Counted from the stretch's first letter, positions 42,103 through 51,293 are shown. The stretch is DNA of 62,098 bases from JARRON01 sp037383845 (GCA_037383845.1 JARRON010000009.1:1-62098), one strand, 5' to 3'. Translations and numbers: made by a program. The notes: generated by a model not told the origin, from the letters alone.

Positions 42103-44262
42103 ATGGCGGAATCCGCGGAGCGGGCAGGAGCGCAGGGTGAGCCCCTGATTGACCTGGAGTCCCCCGATCTCTATCTGAACCGGGAACTCACCTGGCTGGA
42201 TTTCAACCGGCGGGTGCTGCACGAGGGCGAGGATCCCCGCACGCCGCTGCTGGAACGGGTGAAGTTTCTCGCTATCGTCAGTTCCAACCTGGACGAATTC
42301 TTCATGAAGCGGGTCGGCGGCCTCAAGCAGCAGCTGGGCGCCGGCGTTCATGAGCTGTCGGTGGATGGGCGCACGCCCCAGCAGCAGATCCTCGCCTGCC
42401 AGGAGGTGGTCCGAGAGCTCAAGGGGCGAAAGCATGCCCTGATGCAGCAGCTGCACGACCTGCTGGAGGAAGCAGGCATCCGCGTCAGCCGCTACGGCGA
42501 TCTGGACGAGCCTCAGCAGGCCCAGGTCCGTTCCTGGTACGTGGAGAACATCTTCCCTCTCCTCACACCGATCGGCATGGACCCGGCGCATCCGTTCCCG
42601 TTCATCTCCAACCTGTCCCTCAACCTGCTGGTCTCGGCCCGGCCCGCCAGCGGCAGCCGGGGCCCGACCCTGGTGCGCATCAAGGTGCCCGTGGGCGGCG
42701 GTATTCCCCGCTTCGTTCGGGTCGGCGATGAAGACCACTTCGTCCCCCTGGAGGACGTGGTGGCTTTCAACCTGGACCTGCTGCTTCCCGGCATGGACAT
42801 CCAGCGCTGGGACGTCTTCCGCGTGACCCGGAACGCTATCGTGGAGCGGGACGAGGAACAGGCCAACGACCTGCTGCAGGTGATCGAAACTGAGCTGCGG
42901 GACCGGAAATTCGCGCCCACGGTACGGCTGGAAGTCAGCAAGGGCATGCCCGCCGAGCATCGCGGCATGCTGGCCGCGGAACTGGGCCTGGACGAGAGCA
43001 CCGACGTCTTCGAGGTCGAGGGCCTGATGCAGCGGCGCGACCTGATGGAGATCGCCACCCTGGACCGGCCCGAACTCAAGGACCCGGCCCACCACCCGGT
43101 GGAACATCCCAAGCTCGCCGGCGCACCCAATATCTTCCACCTGATCCGCAACAGTGGGCCTATCCTGCTCCAGCACCCCTACGAGTCGTTTGCGACGTCC
43201 GTGGAACGCTTCCTCCGGGAAGCCAGCCAGGATCCGAAGGTGCTGGCCATCAAGATGACCCTCTACCGCACCGCCCGCCAGTCGAAGATCATCGAGCACC
43301 TGATCGAGGCGGCGGAAAACGGCAAGCAGGTGGCCGTGGCGGTGGAGCTCAAGGCCCGTTTCGACGAAGAGGCCAACGTGCGCTGGGCGAACTTCCTCGA
43401 AGAGGCCGGCATCCATGTCTCCTACGGCGTGCTGGGGCTCAAGACGCATAGCAAGGTGATCTTCGTCCTGCGGCGGGACTACGACGGCCTCCGGCGCTAC
43501 GCGCATGTCGGCACCGGGAACTACCATTCCGGCACTGCCCGGCTCTACAGCGACCTGGGGATCCTGACCTGTGACCCGGCCCTGGGCGCAGACCTCACCG
43601 AGCTGTTCAACCTGCTGACCACCGGCTATGTCGTGAGCCGCAGCTACAGCAAGCTTCTGCCGGCGCCCACGGCCCTGAAACACGGGCTGCTGGACCGCAT
43701 TGAGCGGGAAATCGAGCACCAGCGGGCGGGCCGGAGCGGACATATCCAGTTCAAGATGAACGCCCTGGAGGACCGGGACGTGACCCAGGCCCTTTACCGG
43801 GCCGCCCTGGCCGGCGTGTCCGTGGACCTGATCGTCCGGGACACCTGCCGCCTCCGCCCCGGTCTCCCGGGGCTGTCGGACACCGTCCGCGTGATCAGCA
43901 TCGTGGGCCGCTTCCTGGAGCACACCCGCATCTATTACTTCCGCAACGGCGGCGAAGAGGAGTACTTCATCGGCTCGGCGGACTGCATGAAGCGGAACCT
44001 GGAAAGCCGGGTCGAGACAGTGGTCCCGGTGGAAGACCCGGACTGCCGCGCGGGTCTCCGCGAGATGCTGGAAGTCCAGCTGGCGGACCAGCGAAGCGCG
44101 TGGGACATGCGGTCGGACGGCAGCTACGTGCAGAGGATCCCCGGACCGGACGACGACTCGCGGGGCAGCCAGCAGGTTCTCATCGACCTGGCGGAGAAAC
44201 GGGCCCTGTCGGGGCGCAAGAAGCTCAGCGCACGAAACCCGCGGAAACGGCGCAGGGGCTGA
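42103..44262 (+). CDS. ppk1: Polyphosphate kinase 1
   Basis: Polymerises the terminal phosphate of ATP into polyphosphate. The 719-residue protein has the N, H, C1 and C2 domains of Ppk1: LNRELTWLDFNRRVL at the start, NLDEFFMKRVGGLK, MTLYRT, and the autophosphorylated histidine in AHVGTGNYHSGTARLYSD. Other motifs are FKMNALEDRD and FIGSADCMKRNLESRVE. The C-terminal 15 residues are basic (KKLSARNPRKRRRG). I start at ATG 42103, with AGGA about eight bases upstream; the frame is open further upstream, but that part has no Ppk similarity. It is divergent from thrB across a 261-base gap that holds a terminator and a Pho-box-like sequence but no other gene. Confidence 0.96.
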   Translation: MAESAERAGAQGEPLIDLESPDLYLNRELTWLDFNRRVLHEGEDPRTPLLERVKFLAIVSSNLDEFFMKRVGGLKQQLGAGVHELSVDGRTPQQQILACQEVVRELKGRKHALMQQLHDLLEEAGIRVSRYGDLDEPQQAQVRSWYVENIFPLLTPIGMDPAHPFPFISNLSLNLLVSARPASGSRGPTLVRIKVPVGGGIPRFVRVGDEDHFVPLEDVVAFNLDLLLPGMDIQRWDVFRVTRNAIVERDEEQANDLLQVIETELRDRKFAPTVRLEVSKGMPAEHRGMLAAELGLDESTDVFEVEGLMQRRDLMEIATLDRPELKDPAHHPVEHPKLAGAPNIFHLIRNSGPILLQHPYESFATSVERFLREASQDPKVLAIKMTLYRTARQSKIIEHLIEAAENGKQVAVAVELKARFDEEANVRWANFLEEAGIHVSYGVLGLKTHSKVIFVLRRDYDGLRRYAHVGTGNYHSGTARLYSDLGILTCDPALGADLTELFNLLTTGYVVSRSYSKLLPAPTALKHGLLDRIEREIEHQRAGRSGHIQFKMNALEDRDVTQALYRAALAGVSVDLIVRDTCRLRPGLPGLSDTVRVISIVGRFLEHTRIYYFRNGGEEEYFIGSADCMKRNLESRVETVVPVEDPDCRAGLREMLEVQLADQRSAWDMRSDGSYVQRIPGPDDDSRGSQQVLIDLAEKRALSGRKKLSARNPRKRRRG

Positions 44263-44279
44263 CCCCGGCCGCAGGCCGG

Positions 44280-44735
44280 CTAGAAGTCCATGAGCATGTT
44301 GGCGTTACGCGCCAGCTTCTCTTTGCCCTTGGACGTTCGATCCCGGAGATTCTTGAACAGCGCCTTCAGTTCCTCGGTCTTGCTCTTGTCCAGCAGCGTG
44401 TCGTACAGCCCGAGAAACCAGTCGTGGGCTTCCAGGCCGAAGTCCAGGATCTCGTCAGTGGACGAGTCGGGCTGGAGTTCCGAGGCAAGCCGCTTCCTGA
44501 GCCGCACGGGATTCAGCATGGCGGGATCGAATTCCTTCACGGCCAGGGTGGTGGAGTTCCGGGCAAAAGCGGCGACAGACTCGGCCCCGCCCTTTTCCCG
44601 CACCGCCATATAGTCCAGCAGCATGCGGTTGCGCCGGTCCGGCACCTTTTCGGCCAGGTTCGAATAGGCATCTGCAAGTTCCTCGTGCAGATCCCGGACG
44701 TAACGGAGCAGGTCCGAAGTTTGTTCGAATCTCAT
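44280..44735 (-). CDS. Uncharacterised helical protein downstream of the nqr genes
   Basis: I do not recognise this 151-residue protein. It is predicted to be almost wholly helical, without signal peptide or cysteines. The pattern LHEELADAYSNLAE, DYMAVREKGGAES and LEAHDWFLGLYDTLL suggests a four-helix bundle with acidic residues and histidine at intervals, perhaps ferritin-like, although a di-iron site cannot be assigned. It follows the CBS-domain gene by 34 bases on the same strand and is the last gene of the nqr-directed cluster, converging on ppk1 (17-base gap). Confidence 0.7.
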   Translation of the reverse strand: MRFEQTSDLLRYVRDLHEELADAYSNLAEKVPDRRNRMLLDYMAVREKGGAESVAAFARNSTTLAVKEFDPAMLNPVRLRKRLASELQPDSSTDEILDFGLEAHDWFLGLYDTLLDKSKTEELKALFKNLRDRTSKGKEKLARNANMLMDF

Positions 44736-44769
44736 GGACGCGTGTCCCTGTGGCGGCGATAGTGCGTTG

Positions 44770-45180
44770 TCAGTCCCGGTCTTCCTGGGACATGTCCTGG
44801 AGGCCCCGGAGAACCTGGCGCAGGCCGATCCGGCCGACGACCCTGTTGTTCTTCATGACGGGGAAACCCCGGTAGTAGTCGGCCTCTCCCCGGAACATAC
44901 GGGCGATGTCCATCAGGCTGTCGTCCACGTCCACGGTGACGGGGTCGGGCCGCATGTACTCGCGGACTTTTCCGCCACGAGTGTCGTGATAGCCCGCCTC
45001 GATGGCCGCCCGCAGGCAGTCGATCTCGGTCAGGCCGCCGACCAGGTTCCCGAAGCGGTCGATGACCGGCCCGCCGGAAATATTGTGTTCCACGATGGCC
45101 CCCATGGCCTCCAGCACGTCCATGTCCGGGGTGAAACTCAGGAAGTTGCGGGACATGTAGTCCCGGGCTGTGTAGGCCAT
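44770..45180 (-). CDS. Two-CBS-domain protein
   Basis: A 136-residue stand-alone CBS pair. Each half follows the CBS pattern: YMSRNFLSFTPDMDVLEAM with GGPVIDRFGNLVGGLTEID, and YMRPDPVTVDVDDSLMDIA with FPVMKNNRVVGRIGLRQVL. CBS pairs bind adenine nucleotides or similar ligands and regulate partner proteins. The start at 45180 is one base after the nqrM stop, so it is probably translated with the nqr operon and could link Na+-NQR output to energy charge. That link is inference. Confidence 0.88.
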   Translation of the reverse strand: MAYTARDYMSRNFLSFTPDMDVLEAMGAIVEHNISGGPVIDRFGNLVGGLTEIDCLRAAIEAGYHDTRGGKVREYMRPDPVTVDVDDSLMDIARMFRGEADYYRGFPVMKNNRVVGRIGLRQVLRGLQDMSQEDRD

Positions 45181-45181
45181 G

Positions 45182-45388
45182 CTAGTCGCTCCCGGCCGCG
45201 GTCTGCTGGGCCCGCCGCCGCCTCGGACAGGGTCGACGGCACGTCCCGCCGCAGTCGGATTCGACACCCGGAAGGTTGTTCAGCCCCCCACAGCTGCCCT
45301 CGATTCGCGGGCGGCCGAACATCACCCCCAGCGCCATCGCGGAAATGGCGACGAGGAACAGCACCAGCGAAAGTATGAACGTAGTCAC
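45182..45388 (-). CDS. nqrM: Na+-NQR maturation protein NqrM
   Basis: A 68-residue membrane protein with one N-terminal helix (residues 4-22), followed by GVMFGRPRIEGSCGGLN and a second cysteine cluster CGGTCRRPC. NqrM (formerly DUF539) delivers iron for the cysteine-ligated Fe centre between NqrD and NqrE and is required for NQR assembly. It begins six bases after nqrF. In many relatives apbE lies between nqrF and nqrM; here it does not. Confidence 0.95.
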   Translation of the reverse strand: MTTFILSLVLFLVAISAMALGVMFGRPRIEGSCGGLNNLPGVESDCGGTCRRPCPRRRRAQQTAAGSD

Positions 45389-45394
45389 GTCCGA

Positions 45395-46615
45395 TCAGCC
45401 TCCAAAGTCGTCCAGGAGGATATTTTCCTTCTCCACGCCCAGGTCCTCGAGCATCTTGAGGACTGCCTGGGTCATCATCGGCGGCCCGCAGATGTAGTAT
45501 TCGATGTCTTCCGGCGCCGTATGTTCCTTCAGGTAGTTCTCGTAGAGGACCTCGTGGATGAAGCCCGTGTAACCGTTCCACTCGTCCTCGGGCAGAGGAT
45601 CGGACAGGGCCACGTGCCAGACGAAGTTCTCATGCTTCTCGGCGAGGGTGTCGAAGTCCTCGACGTAGAACATCTCGCGCCTGCTCCTGGCGCCGTACCA
45701 GAAGCTCATCTTCCGGGTGCTGTTCAGCCGGTTGAGCTGGTCGAAGATGTGGGCCCGCATGGGCGCCATGCCCGCGCCGCCGCCGATGAACACCATCTCG
45801 TTGTCCGTATCCTTGGCGAAGAACTCGCCGTAGGGACCGGAAATGGTCACCTCGTCGCCCTCGTTCAGCCCGAAGATGAACGAGGACATCTGCCCCGGCG
45901 GCACATCAGGCATCCGGGGCGGCGGCGTGGCAATGCGCACGTTCAGCATGACCATCCCCTTCTCCTCCGGGTAGTTGGCCATGGAGTAGGCACGCATGAC
46001 GTGTTCGTCCACGTGGGATTCAAACTTGAACAGGTCGAACCGATCCCAGTCCTCGCGGAACTTGTCGGGAATCTCGAAATCGGAGTAGCGCACGCAGTGG
46101 GGCGGCGCCTCGATCTGGATATACCCGCCGGCGCGGAAGTTCAGGTCCTCCCCTTCGGGCAGTTCCAGCACCAGTTCCTTGATGAAGGTCGCCACACAGC
46201 GGTTGGAGCGGACCCGGCACTTGAAGCGCTTGATGCCGAAGACCTCCCGGGGCACCTCGATGCGCATGTCCTGCTTGACCACCACCTGGCAGGACAGCCG
46301 GTCGCCGGCGGCCGCCTCGCGCTTGGTGATAAGCGACGTCTCCGTTGGGAGAATGGCCCCGCCGCCTTCGAAGACCTTTACCCGGCACTGGCCGCAGGTG
46401 CCACCGCCGCCGCAGGCGGACGCGACGAACAGCTTGGCGTCGGCAAGCGCCCCCAGGAGCTTCTGCCCCACGGGGCTCTGGACGGTCTTTTCATCGTTGA
46501 TGAGGATGTTCACCTGCCCCGTGGCCACCAGTCGCGAACGTGCCGCGACGATGATGAACACGAGCGTCATCACGATGAGCGTGAACAGTAGGACTCCGAG
46601 GCCGACAACAAGCAT
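45395..46615 (-). CDS. nqrF: Na+-translocating NADH:quinone reductase subunit F
   Basis: The NADH-oxidising subunit, with 406 residues (E. coli-type numbering in Vibrio is 408). One N-terminal membrane helix is followed by a plant-type [2Fe-2S] ferredoxin domain (CGGGGTCGQCRV and a fourth Cys in RLSCQV), an FAD domain (RAYSMANYPEE) and a NADH domain (FIGGGAGMAPMRAHIFD, ICGPPMMTQAVLKML). Electrons pass from NADH through FAD and 2Fe-2S to NqrD/E. It is the sixth gene of the nqr operon. Confidence 0.98.
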   Translation of the reverse strand: MLVVGLGVLLFTLIVMTLVFIIVAARSRLVATGQVNILINDEKTVQSPVGQKLLGALADAKLFVASACGGGGTCGQCRVKVFEGGGAILPTETSLITKREAAAGDRLSCQVVVKQDMRIEVPREVFGIKRFKCRVRSNRCVATFIKELVLELPEGEDLNFRAGGYIQIEAPPHCVRYSDFEIPDKFREDWDRFDLFKFESHVDEHVMRAYSMANYPEEKGMVMLNVRIATPPPRMPDVPPGQMSSFIFGLNEGDEVTISGPYGEFFAKDTDNEMVFIGGGAGMAPMRAHIFDQLNRLNSTRKMSFWYGARSRREMFYVEDFDTLAEKHENFVWHVALSDPLPEDEWNGYTGFIHEVLYENYLKEHTAPEDIEYYICGPPMMTQAVLKMLEDLGVEKENILLDDFGG

Positions 46616-46634
46616 TGTTCCGTAATCCCGCGCG

Positions 46635-47246
46635 CTAAAGCTGGATTCCCGAGAAGGCCATGAACGCCATGGCCATCAGGCCCGTGGAAATGAAAGTGAT
46701 GCCCAGGCCCTGAAGCCCGTCGGGCACGTCGCTGTACTTCAGTTTCTCGCGGATCCCCGCCAGGGCCACGATCGCGAGGGCCCAGCCGAAGCCGCTGCCC
46801 AGGCCGTAGGTCACGCTCTGGGCGAAGTTGTAGTTGCGCTCCACCATGAAAAGGCTGCCGCCCAGGATGGCGCAGTTCACCGTAATCAGCGGCAGGAATA
46901 TGCCCAGCGCGCTGTAGAGGGCCGGGAAGAACCGGTCAAGGGTCATCTCCAGGATCTGGACGATGGCGGCGATGACGCCGATATAGGTGATCAGCCCGAG
47001 AAACGACAGGTCCACGTCTGGCAGGCCGGCCCAGGTGAGGGCCCCTGGCTGGAGCAGGAACTGGTAGATCAGGCTGTTGGCAGGCACCGTGATGGACTGG
47101 ACGACGACTACCGCGGCTCCCAGGCCCAGGGCGGTTTCCACCTTCTTGGACACCGCCAGGAAGGTGCACATGCCGAGAAAGAACGCCAGCGCGAGGTTCT
47201 CAATGAAGACCGCGCGAAGGAAAAGACCTAGCAGACCTTCCATCAC
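46635..47246 (-). CDS. nqrE: Na+-translocating NADH:quinone reductase subunit E
   Basis: A 203-residue integral membrane subunit with six hydrophobic helices. FFLGMCTFLAVSKKVETALG holds the cysteine that ligates the intramembrane Fe centre together with NqrD; the second conserved Cys is in ITVNCAILGGSLF. It is homologous to RnfA. The ATG overlaps the nqrD stop by four bases. Confidence 0.98.
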   Translation of the reverse strand: MMEGLLGLFLRAVFIENLALAFFLGMCTFLAVSKKVETALGLGAAVVVVQSITVPANSLIYQFLLQPGALTWAGLPDVDLSFLGLITYIGVIAAIVQILEMTLDRFFPALYSALGIFLPLITVNCAILGGSLFMVERNYNFAQSVTYGLGSGFGWALAIVALAGIREKLKYSDVPDGLQGLGITFISTGLMAMAFMAFSGIQL

Positions 47247-47902
47247 AGCGCCTCGGTCCGGTGGACCACGCTAATCCGGTACTCAGTCTTCTCCACCTGG
47301 GCAGGCTTCCAGGTGCGGATTGCCCAGATCAGCAGGCCGATGATGAAAAAAGCCGACGGCGCCAGCAGAAGCAGGCCGTTGGGCACGTACCAGCCGCCGT
47401 CCGTGGAAAGCGGCAGAATGGTGATGCCGAACAGCTTGCCGGAGCCGAACAGCTCCCGGAAGAAGGCGACCACGAGCAGCACGCCCGCGTAGCCCAGGGC
47501 GTGGCCGATGCCGTCCAGGATGCTGGGGCCGACCGGGTTGCTGGAGGCGAAGGCCTCCGCCCGCCCCAGGACGATGCAGTTGGTGATGATCAGGCCGACG
47601 AAAACCGAAAGCTGTTTGCTGACGTCGTAGGCGAAGGCCTTCAGGAACTGGTCCACCAGTATGACCAGCGAGGCAATGATCACCATCTGGATGATGATGC
47701 GGATGTTGCCCGGCATGTGGTTCCGGATCAGGCTCACCGCGGCATTGGACGCGGTAAGAACCGCAATCACCGCCAGGCCCATGATGAGCGAGGGGATCAT
47801 CTGTGTCGTCACGGCCAGGGCGGAACAGACCCCGAGCACCTGCAGGGTGATCGGATTCCGATCGATGACCGGTTCCAGGAGGACTTGCTTGGTGTCGCTC
47901 AT
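47243..47902 (-). CDS. nqrD: Na+-translocating NADH:quinone reductase subunit D
   Basis: A 219-residue integral membrane subunit with six helices, homologous to RnfE. QVLGVCSALAVTTQ and LIITNCIVLGRAEAFAS carry the two conserved cysteines of the Fe site shared with NqrE. DGIGHALGYAGVLL and GSGKLFG match the family. It lies one base after nqrC and overlaps nqrE by four bases. Confidence 0.98.
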   Translation of the reverse strand: MSDTKQVLLEPVIDRNPITLQVLGVCSALAVTTQMIPSLIMGLAVIAVLTASNAAVSLIRNHMPGNIRIIIQMVIIASLVILVDQFLKAFAYDVSKQLSVFVGLIITNCIVLGRAEAFASSNPVGPSILDGIGHALGYAGVLLVVAFFRELFGSGKLFGITILPLSTDGGWYVPNGLLLLAPSAFFIIGLLIWAIRTWKPAQVEKTEYRISVVHRTEAL

Positions 47903-47903
47903 G

Positions 47904-48731
47904 TCAGGCGGCCTCCTCTTTCTTCAAACGCTCGAGGAACAGGCCGAAACCCTGCTCACCGAGCCAGTAATGCACCATGCGGCTCACGCCCTGGGCGGTG
48001 AGCGTGGCCCCGGAGATCCCGTCTATGGACCACTTGGCATCCTCGGACTGCGGGTCCACCTGCCCTTTGATCACCGACAACTTGACGTCACCCTCCGGGC
48101 CGTAGACCCGCTTGCCGGTCCACTTGGCCAGCCAGTTGGGGTTCTCGATCTCTCCGCCCAGGCCCGGCGTTTCGGCGTGCTGGTAAAAGGTCAGGCCTTC
48201 CACGGTGTCGGCGTCACCGGACAGGGCCAGAAACCCGTACATGGTGGACCACAGCCCGTAGCCGTGAACCGGCAGGATCACCTTCTGGATCTCGCCATCC
48301 TGTTCCACCAGGTACACCGGCGCGTACTTCGCCCGCCGGCTGATTCCCGCGATGTCCTCCCAGGGCGGTATGGGCTCGCTCAGCTCCGGATCCCGGGCCG
48401 CGACCTGCTGGTTGTACTCCTCGGGATCCAGGACGTCGGTGAATTCGCCGGTGTCCAGGTCCACCAGCCTGACGTCCACGGCCTTGAACAGCTCGTCGAT
48501 GTCCTTTCCGGGCTCCATGAGGCCCGCGACTTCCAGGATCCTGGCCTTCCGGGCCATCTCCACGTTGCGGTCCTGCAGCGGCTTCAGGAACACGGCCGCT
48601 GAGGACACCAGTACCGAACACACGAGAGAGAGCACGATGGTCACCAGGACCATCTTGGCCACGCTGTCGTTCGGCAGGGAAGCCAGCCGGGCGAACAGGC
48701 CCCGGCTCTCGGTTCCGCCGGCGTCAGGCAT
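47904..48731 (-). CDS. nqrC: Na+-translocating NADH:quinone reductase subunit C
   Basis: A 275-residue subunit with one N-terminal membrane helix (residues about 25-50) and a periplasmic FMN-binding domain. The flavinylation motif reads DGISGATLTAQGV, so the usual SGAT threonine that carries covalent FMN is intact. ApbE is needed for the attachment. The ATG at 48731 overlaps the nqrB 3' end by eight bases; a longer in-frame extension to 48767 is not supported. Confidence 0.97.
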   Translation of the reverse strand: MPDAGGTESRGLFARLASLPNDSVAKMVLVTIVLSLVCSVLVSSAAVFLKPLQDRNVEMARKARILEVAGLMEPGKDIDELFKAVDVRLVDLDTGEFTDVLDPEEYNQQVAARDPELSEPIPPWEDIAGISRRAKYAPVYLVEQDGEIQKVILPVHGYGLWSTMYGFLALSGDADTVEGLTFYQHAETPGLGGEIENPNWLAKWTGKRVYGPEGDVKLSVIKGQVDPQSEDAKWSIDGISGATLTAQGVSRMVHYWLGEQGFGLFLERLKKEEAA

Positions 48732-49938
48732 AGCGACGCATCCTCCGCTTGATATTGGCCTGGACAACGAAATAGTCGATCAGTGGCGCGAACACGTTGC
48801 CCAGCAGAATGGCGAGCATGATTCCTTCGGGGAAGGCCGGGTTGACCAGACGGATCAGCACGGTCAGCGCGCCGATGAGGGCGCCGTAGATGAGCTTGCC
48901 CGTGGCGGTCATGGATGCACTCACGGGATCGGTGGCCATGAAAACCATGCCGAACGCGAAGCCCCCCATCACCAGGTGCCAGTACCAGGGCACATCGAAA
49001 TACGCCTTGGCCTCGGACCCGGAGGCGACGTTGAACAGCAGTACGGTGGCCACCATGCCCAGCAGCACGCCCAGCATGATTCGCCAGGAGGCAACACGGG
49101 TGTAGAGCAGGAATATCGCCCCCAGCAGGCAGGCGAAGGCCGACTCGGCGCCGATGGTCCCCGGCATGATGCCCATCCACAGGTCGTTCCAGGTGTAGCC
49201 CGCTGCCTCCAGCGCGGAAAGGCCACCCTCGGGGGCGACCGCCAGCGGACTGGCAGCGCTGAAGCCGTCTACGGCCACCCAGACGTCGTTACCGGAGTTC
49301 TGGGCCGGATAGGCGAAATACAGGAAAGCCCGCCCCACCAGGGCCGGGTTCAGGAAATTCTTGCCCGTACCGCCGAAGACCTCCTTGCCGATCACGACCG
49401 CGAAAGAGATGCCGAGGGCCACCTGCCATAGCGGGATGGTCGGCGGGAGGATCAGGGTGTAGAGCATCGAGGTGACGAGGAAGCCCTCGTTGACCTCGTG
49501 GTTTCGCGTGATGGCGAAGACCACCTCCCAGAAGCCGCCGGCCGCCAGGGTGACGATGTAGACGGGCAGGAAGTACAGGAACCCGTGCCAGAAGCAGGCC
49601 ATGATGCTCCTGGGGTCGTAGCCGATGCCCAGGCCCTCGAGCACGGCACCGCGCCAGCCTTCGGCGCCGGCGATCCCCGCCTCGGCCATGAAGCTGTTGG
49701 CCTGGAAACCGATGTTGTACATGCCGAACAGGGCGCAGGGGGTCACGGCGATAACCACGAAGGTCATCACCCGCTTCAGATCGATGGCGTCGCGAAGGTG
49801 AGGCGAGCTCCGGGTGACGTCCTTCGGGGTGTACACGAAGGTATCCGCCATCTCGTACAGCGCGCCGTATTTCTCGAAGCGCCCGCCCCGGCTGAACATG
49901 GGCTCGATCCGGTCGAGAAATTTTCTCAAGCTTGGCAT
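48724..49938 (-). CDS. nqrB: Na+-translocating NADH:quinone reductase subunit B
   Basis: A 404-residue membrane subunit with about ten helices that carries covalent FMN and riboflavin and takes part in Na+ transport; homologous to RnfD. KNFLNPALVGRAFLYFAYP and FMATDPVSASMTATGKLIYG are conserved. The flavinylation site, normally SGAT with the FMN on threonine, reads DGFSAASPLA here, with Ser230 where Thr236 stands in Vibrio. The codon is AGT at 49249-49251. The start overlaps the nqrA stop by one base (TGATG). Confidence 0.97.
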   Translation of the reverse strand: MPSLRKFLDRIEPMFSRGGRFEKYGALYEMADTFVYTPKDVTRSSPHLRDAIDLKRVMTFVVIAVTPCALFGMYNIGFQANSFMAEAGIAGAEGWRGAVLEGLGIGYDPRSIMACFWHGFLYFLPVYIVTLAAGGFWEVVFAITRNHEVNEGFLVTSMLYTLILPPTIPLWQVALGISFAVVIGKEVFGGTGKNFLNPALVGRAFLYFAYPAQNSGNDVWVAVDGFSAASPLAVAPEGGLSALEAAGYTWNDLWMGIMPGTIGAESAFACLLGAIFLLYTRVASWRIMLGVLLGMVATVLLFNVASGSEAKAYFDVPWYWHLVMGGFAFGMVFMATDPVSASMTATGKLIYGALIGALTVLIRLVNPAFPEGIMLAILLGNVFAPLIDYFVVQANIKRRMRRYA

Positions 49939-51293
49939 CAGCCTTCCTTCTCAATCTGTTCCAGCCGCTGCCGCAGCACCGGCCCGTAGTCGTACTTGCC
50001 GGGACACACAAAGGTGCAGAGGGCCAGGTCCTCCTCGTCCAGCTCCAGCGCGCCCAGCTGCTGCGCCGAGTCCGTGTCTCCCACCACCAGCGCCCGGAGC
50101 AGCTGGGTGGGCAGGATATCCAGGGGCATCACTCGTTCGTAGGAGCCTATAGGCACCATGGCCCGCGGACTGCCGTTCTGGGTGGTGGTGAAGGCGAACT
50201 TGCGTCGGCGGTTCAGGCTTGAGATGAAGGCGTTCGTGACGGAGAACTTGTTGCGCCCCGGCAGTATCCAGCCCAGGAGCTCCCGTCGACGTCCCTCTTC
50301 CAGCACCGTGATCTGATTGTGGTAGCGGCCCAGGAAGCCGGCCCAGCCCGCGGCCCGGAACCCCGCCCACACGGAACCGGACACGACCCGGCATTCGCAG
50401 CTGCCTCCCACCTCGTCCACCAGCAGCGGCTCCACGTGGGCGCCCAGACGGGTGCGCAACAGCCGCGGGTGTGTCACCGGAGGCCCGGCCAGGGACACCA
50501 CCCGGTCCGGGTTGACCCGTCCGGTGGTGAACAGCCGCCCGATGGCAATGACGTCCTGGTAGCCCACGTGCCACACGACCCGCTGGGCGCTCGCCGGATA
50601 CAGGAAGTGGATGTGGGTGCCCACGAGCCCCGCCGGGTGGGGACCCTCGAACTCCACCACCTGGAGATTCTCCGCCGCCTCCGGGGCGGGGAGATCGGCG
50701 TCGGGTGCCTTGCAGAGAAACAGCTGGCCCACGGTGAGCTTGGAGAGCACGGTCAGCCCGCTGGCAAAATCCTCCTCCGCCCCTGCGCCAATGACCACTG
50801 CCGGATCCGCCGCCAGCGGATTGGTATCGATGGCAGTGACGAAAATCGCGTGGGGGGAGGTCGCCGGGTCGGGGACCTTGCTGTAGGGCCGCGTCCGAAG
50901 GGCCGTCCACAGGCCGGAGCCCGTCAGCTGCTCGACGACGGCCTCCCTCTCCAGCGAGCCCAGCTCGGAAGGCTGCCAGCTGCGGAAGGTCTCTTCCTCG
51001 TCGCCTTCCAGCTCGATGATCACCGCCTGCAGCACCCGCCGCGCCCCGCGCTTGATGCTGGTCACCACGCCGGCGCCCGGCGACGTGACCGTGACGCCGT
51101 CGGTTCTCCTGTCAGAAAACAGGGGCTGGCCGAGGCGGACCCGGTCGCCCTCCTGGACGTGCATGCTGGGTTTCAGGCCGATGTAGTCGCGGCCAAGGAC
51201 TCCGACGAGTTTCGGCGGCCGCGCGTGCTCGATGTGCTGGACGGGCGCACCCTCGATGGGAAGGTCTAGCCCGCGCCGGATCTTTATGCGCAT
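49938..51293 (-). CDS. nqrA: Na+-translocating NADH:quinone reductase subunit A
   Basis: The 451-residue cytoplasmic-side subunit that contributes to quinone binding, first gene of the operon. IRRGLDLPIEGAP, LGRDYIGLKPSMHVQEGD, SPGAGVVTSIKRGARR, HFLYPAS and YERVMPLDILPTQLLRALVVGD are typical NqrA segments. Length matches the family (about 445-450). A TATAAT lies about 60 bases upstream. It sits 112 bases from an SDR gene on the same strand that ends at 51406. Confidence 0.97.
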   Translation of the reverse strand: MRIKIRRGLDLPIEGAPVQHIEHARPPKLVGVLGRDYIGLKPSMHVQEGDRVRLGQPLFSDRRTDGVTVTSPGAGVVTSIKRGARRVLQAVIIELEGDEEETFRSWQPSELGSLEREAVVEQLTGSGLWTALRTRPYSKVPDPATSPHAIFVTAIDTNPLAADPAVVIGAGAEEDFASGLTVLSKLTVGQLFLCKAPDADLPAPEAAENLQVVEFEGPHPAGLVGTHIHFLYPASAQRVVWHVGYQDVIAIGRLFTTGRVNPDRVVSLAGPPVTHPRLLRTRLGAHVEPLLVDEVGGSCECRVVSGSVWAGFRAAGWAGFLGRYHNQITVLEEGRRRELLGWILPGRNKFSVTNAFISSLNRRRKFAFTTTQNGSPRAMVPIGSYERVMPLDILPTQLLRALVVGDTDSAQQLGALELDEEDLALCTFVCPGKYDYGPVLRQRLEQIEKEG

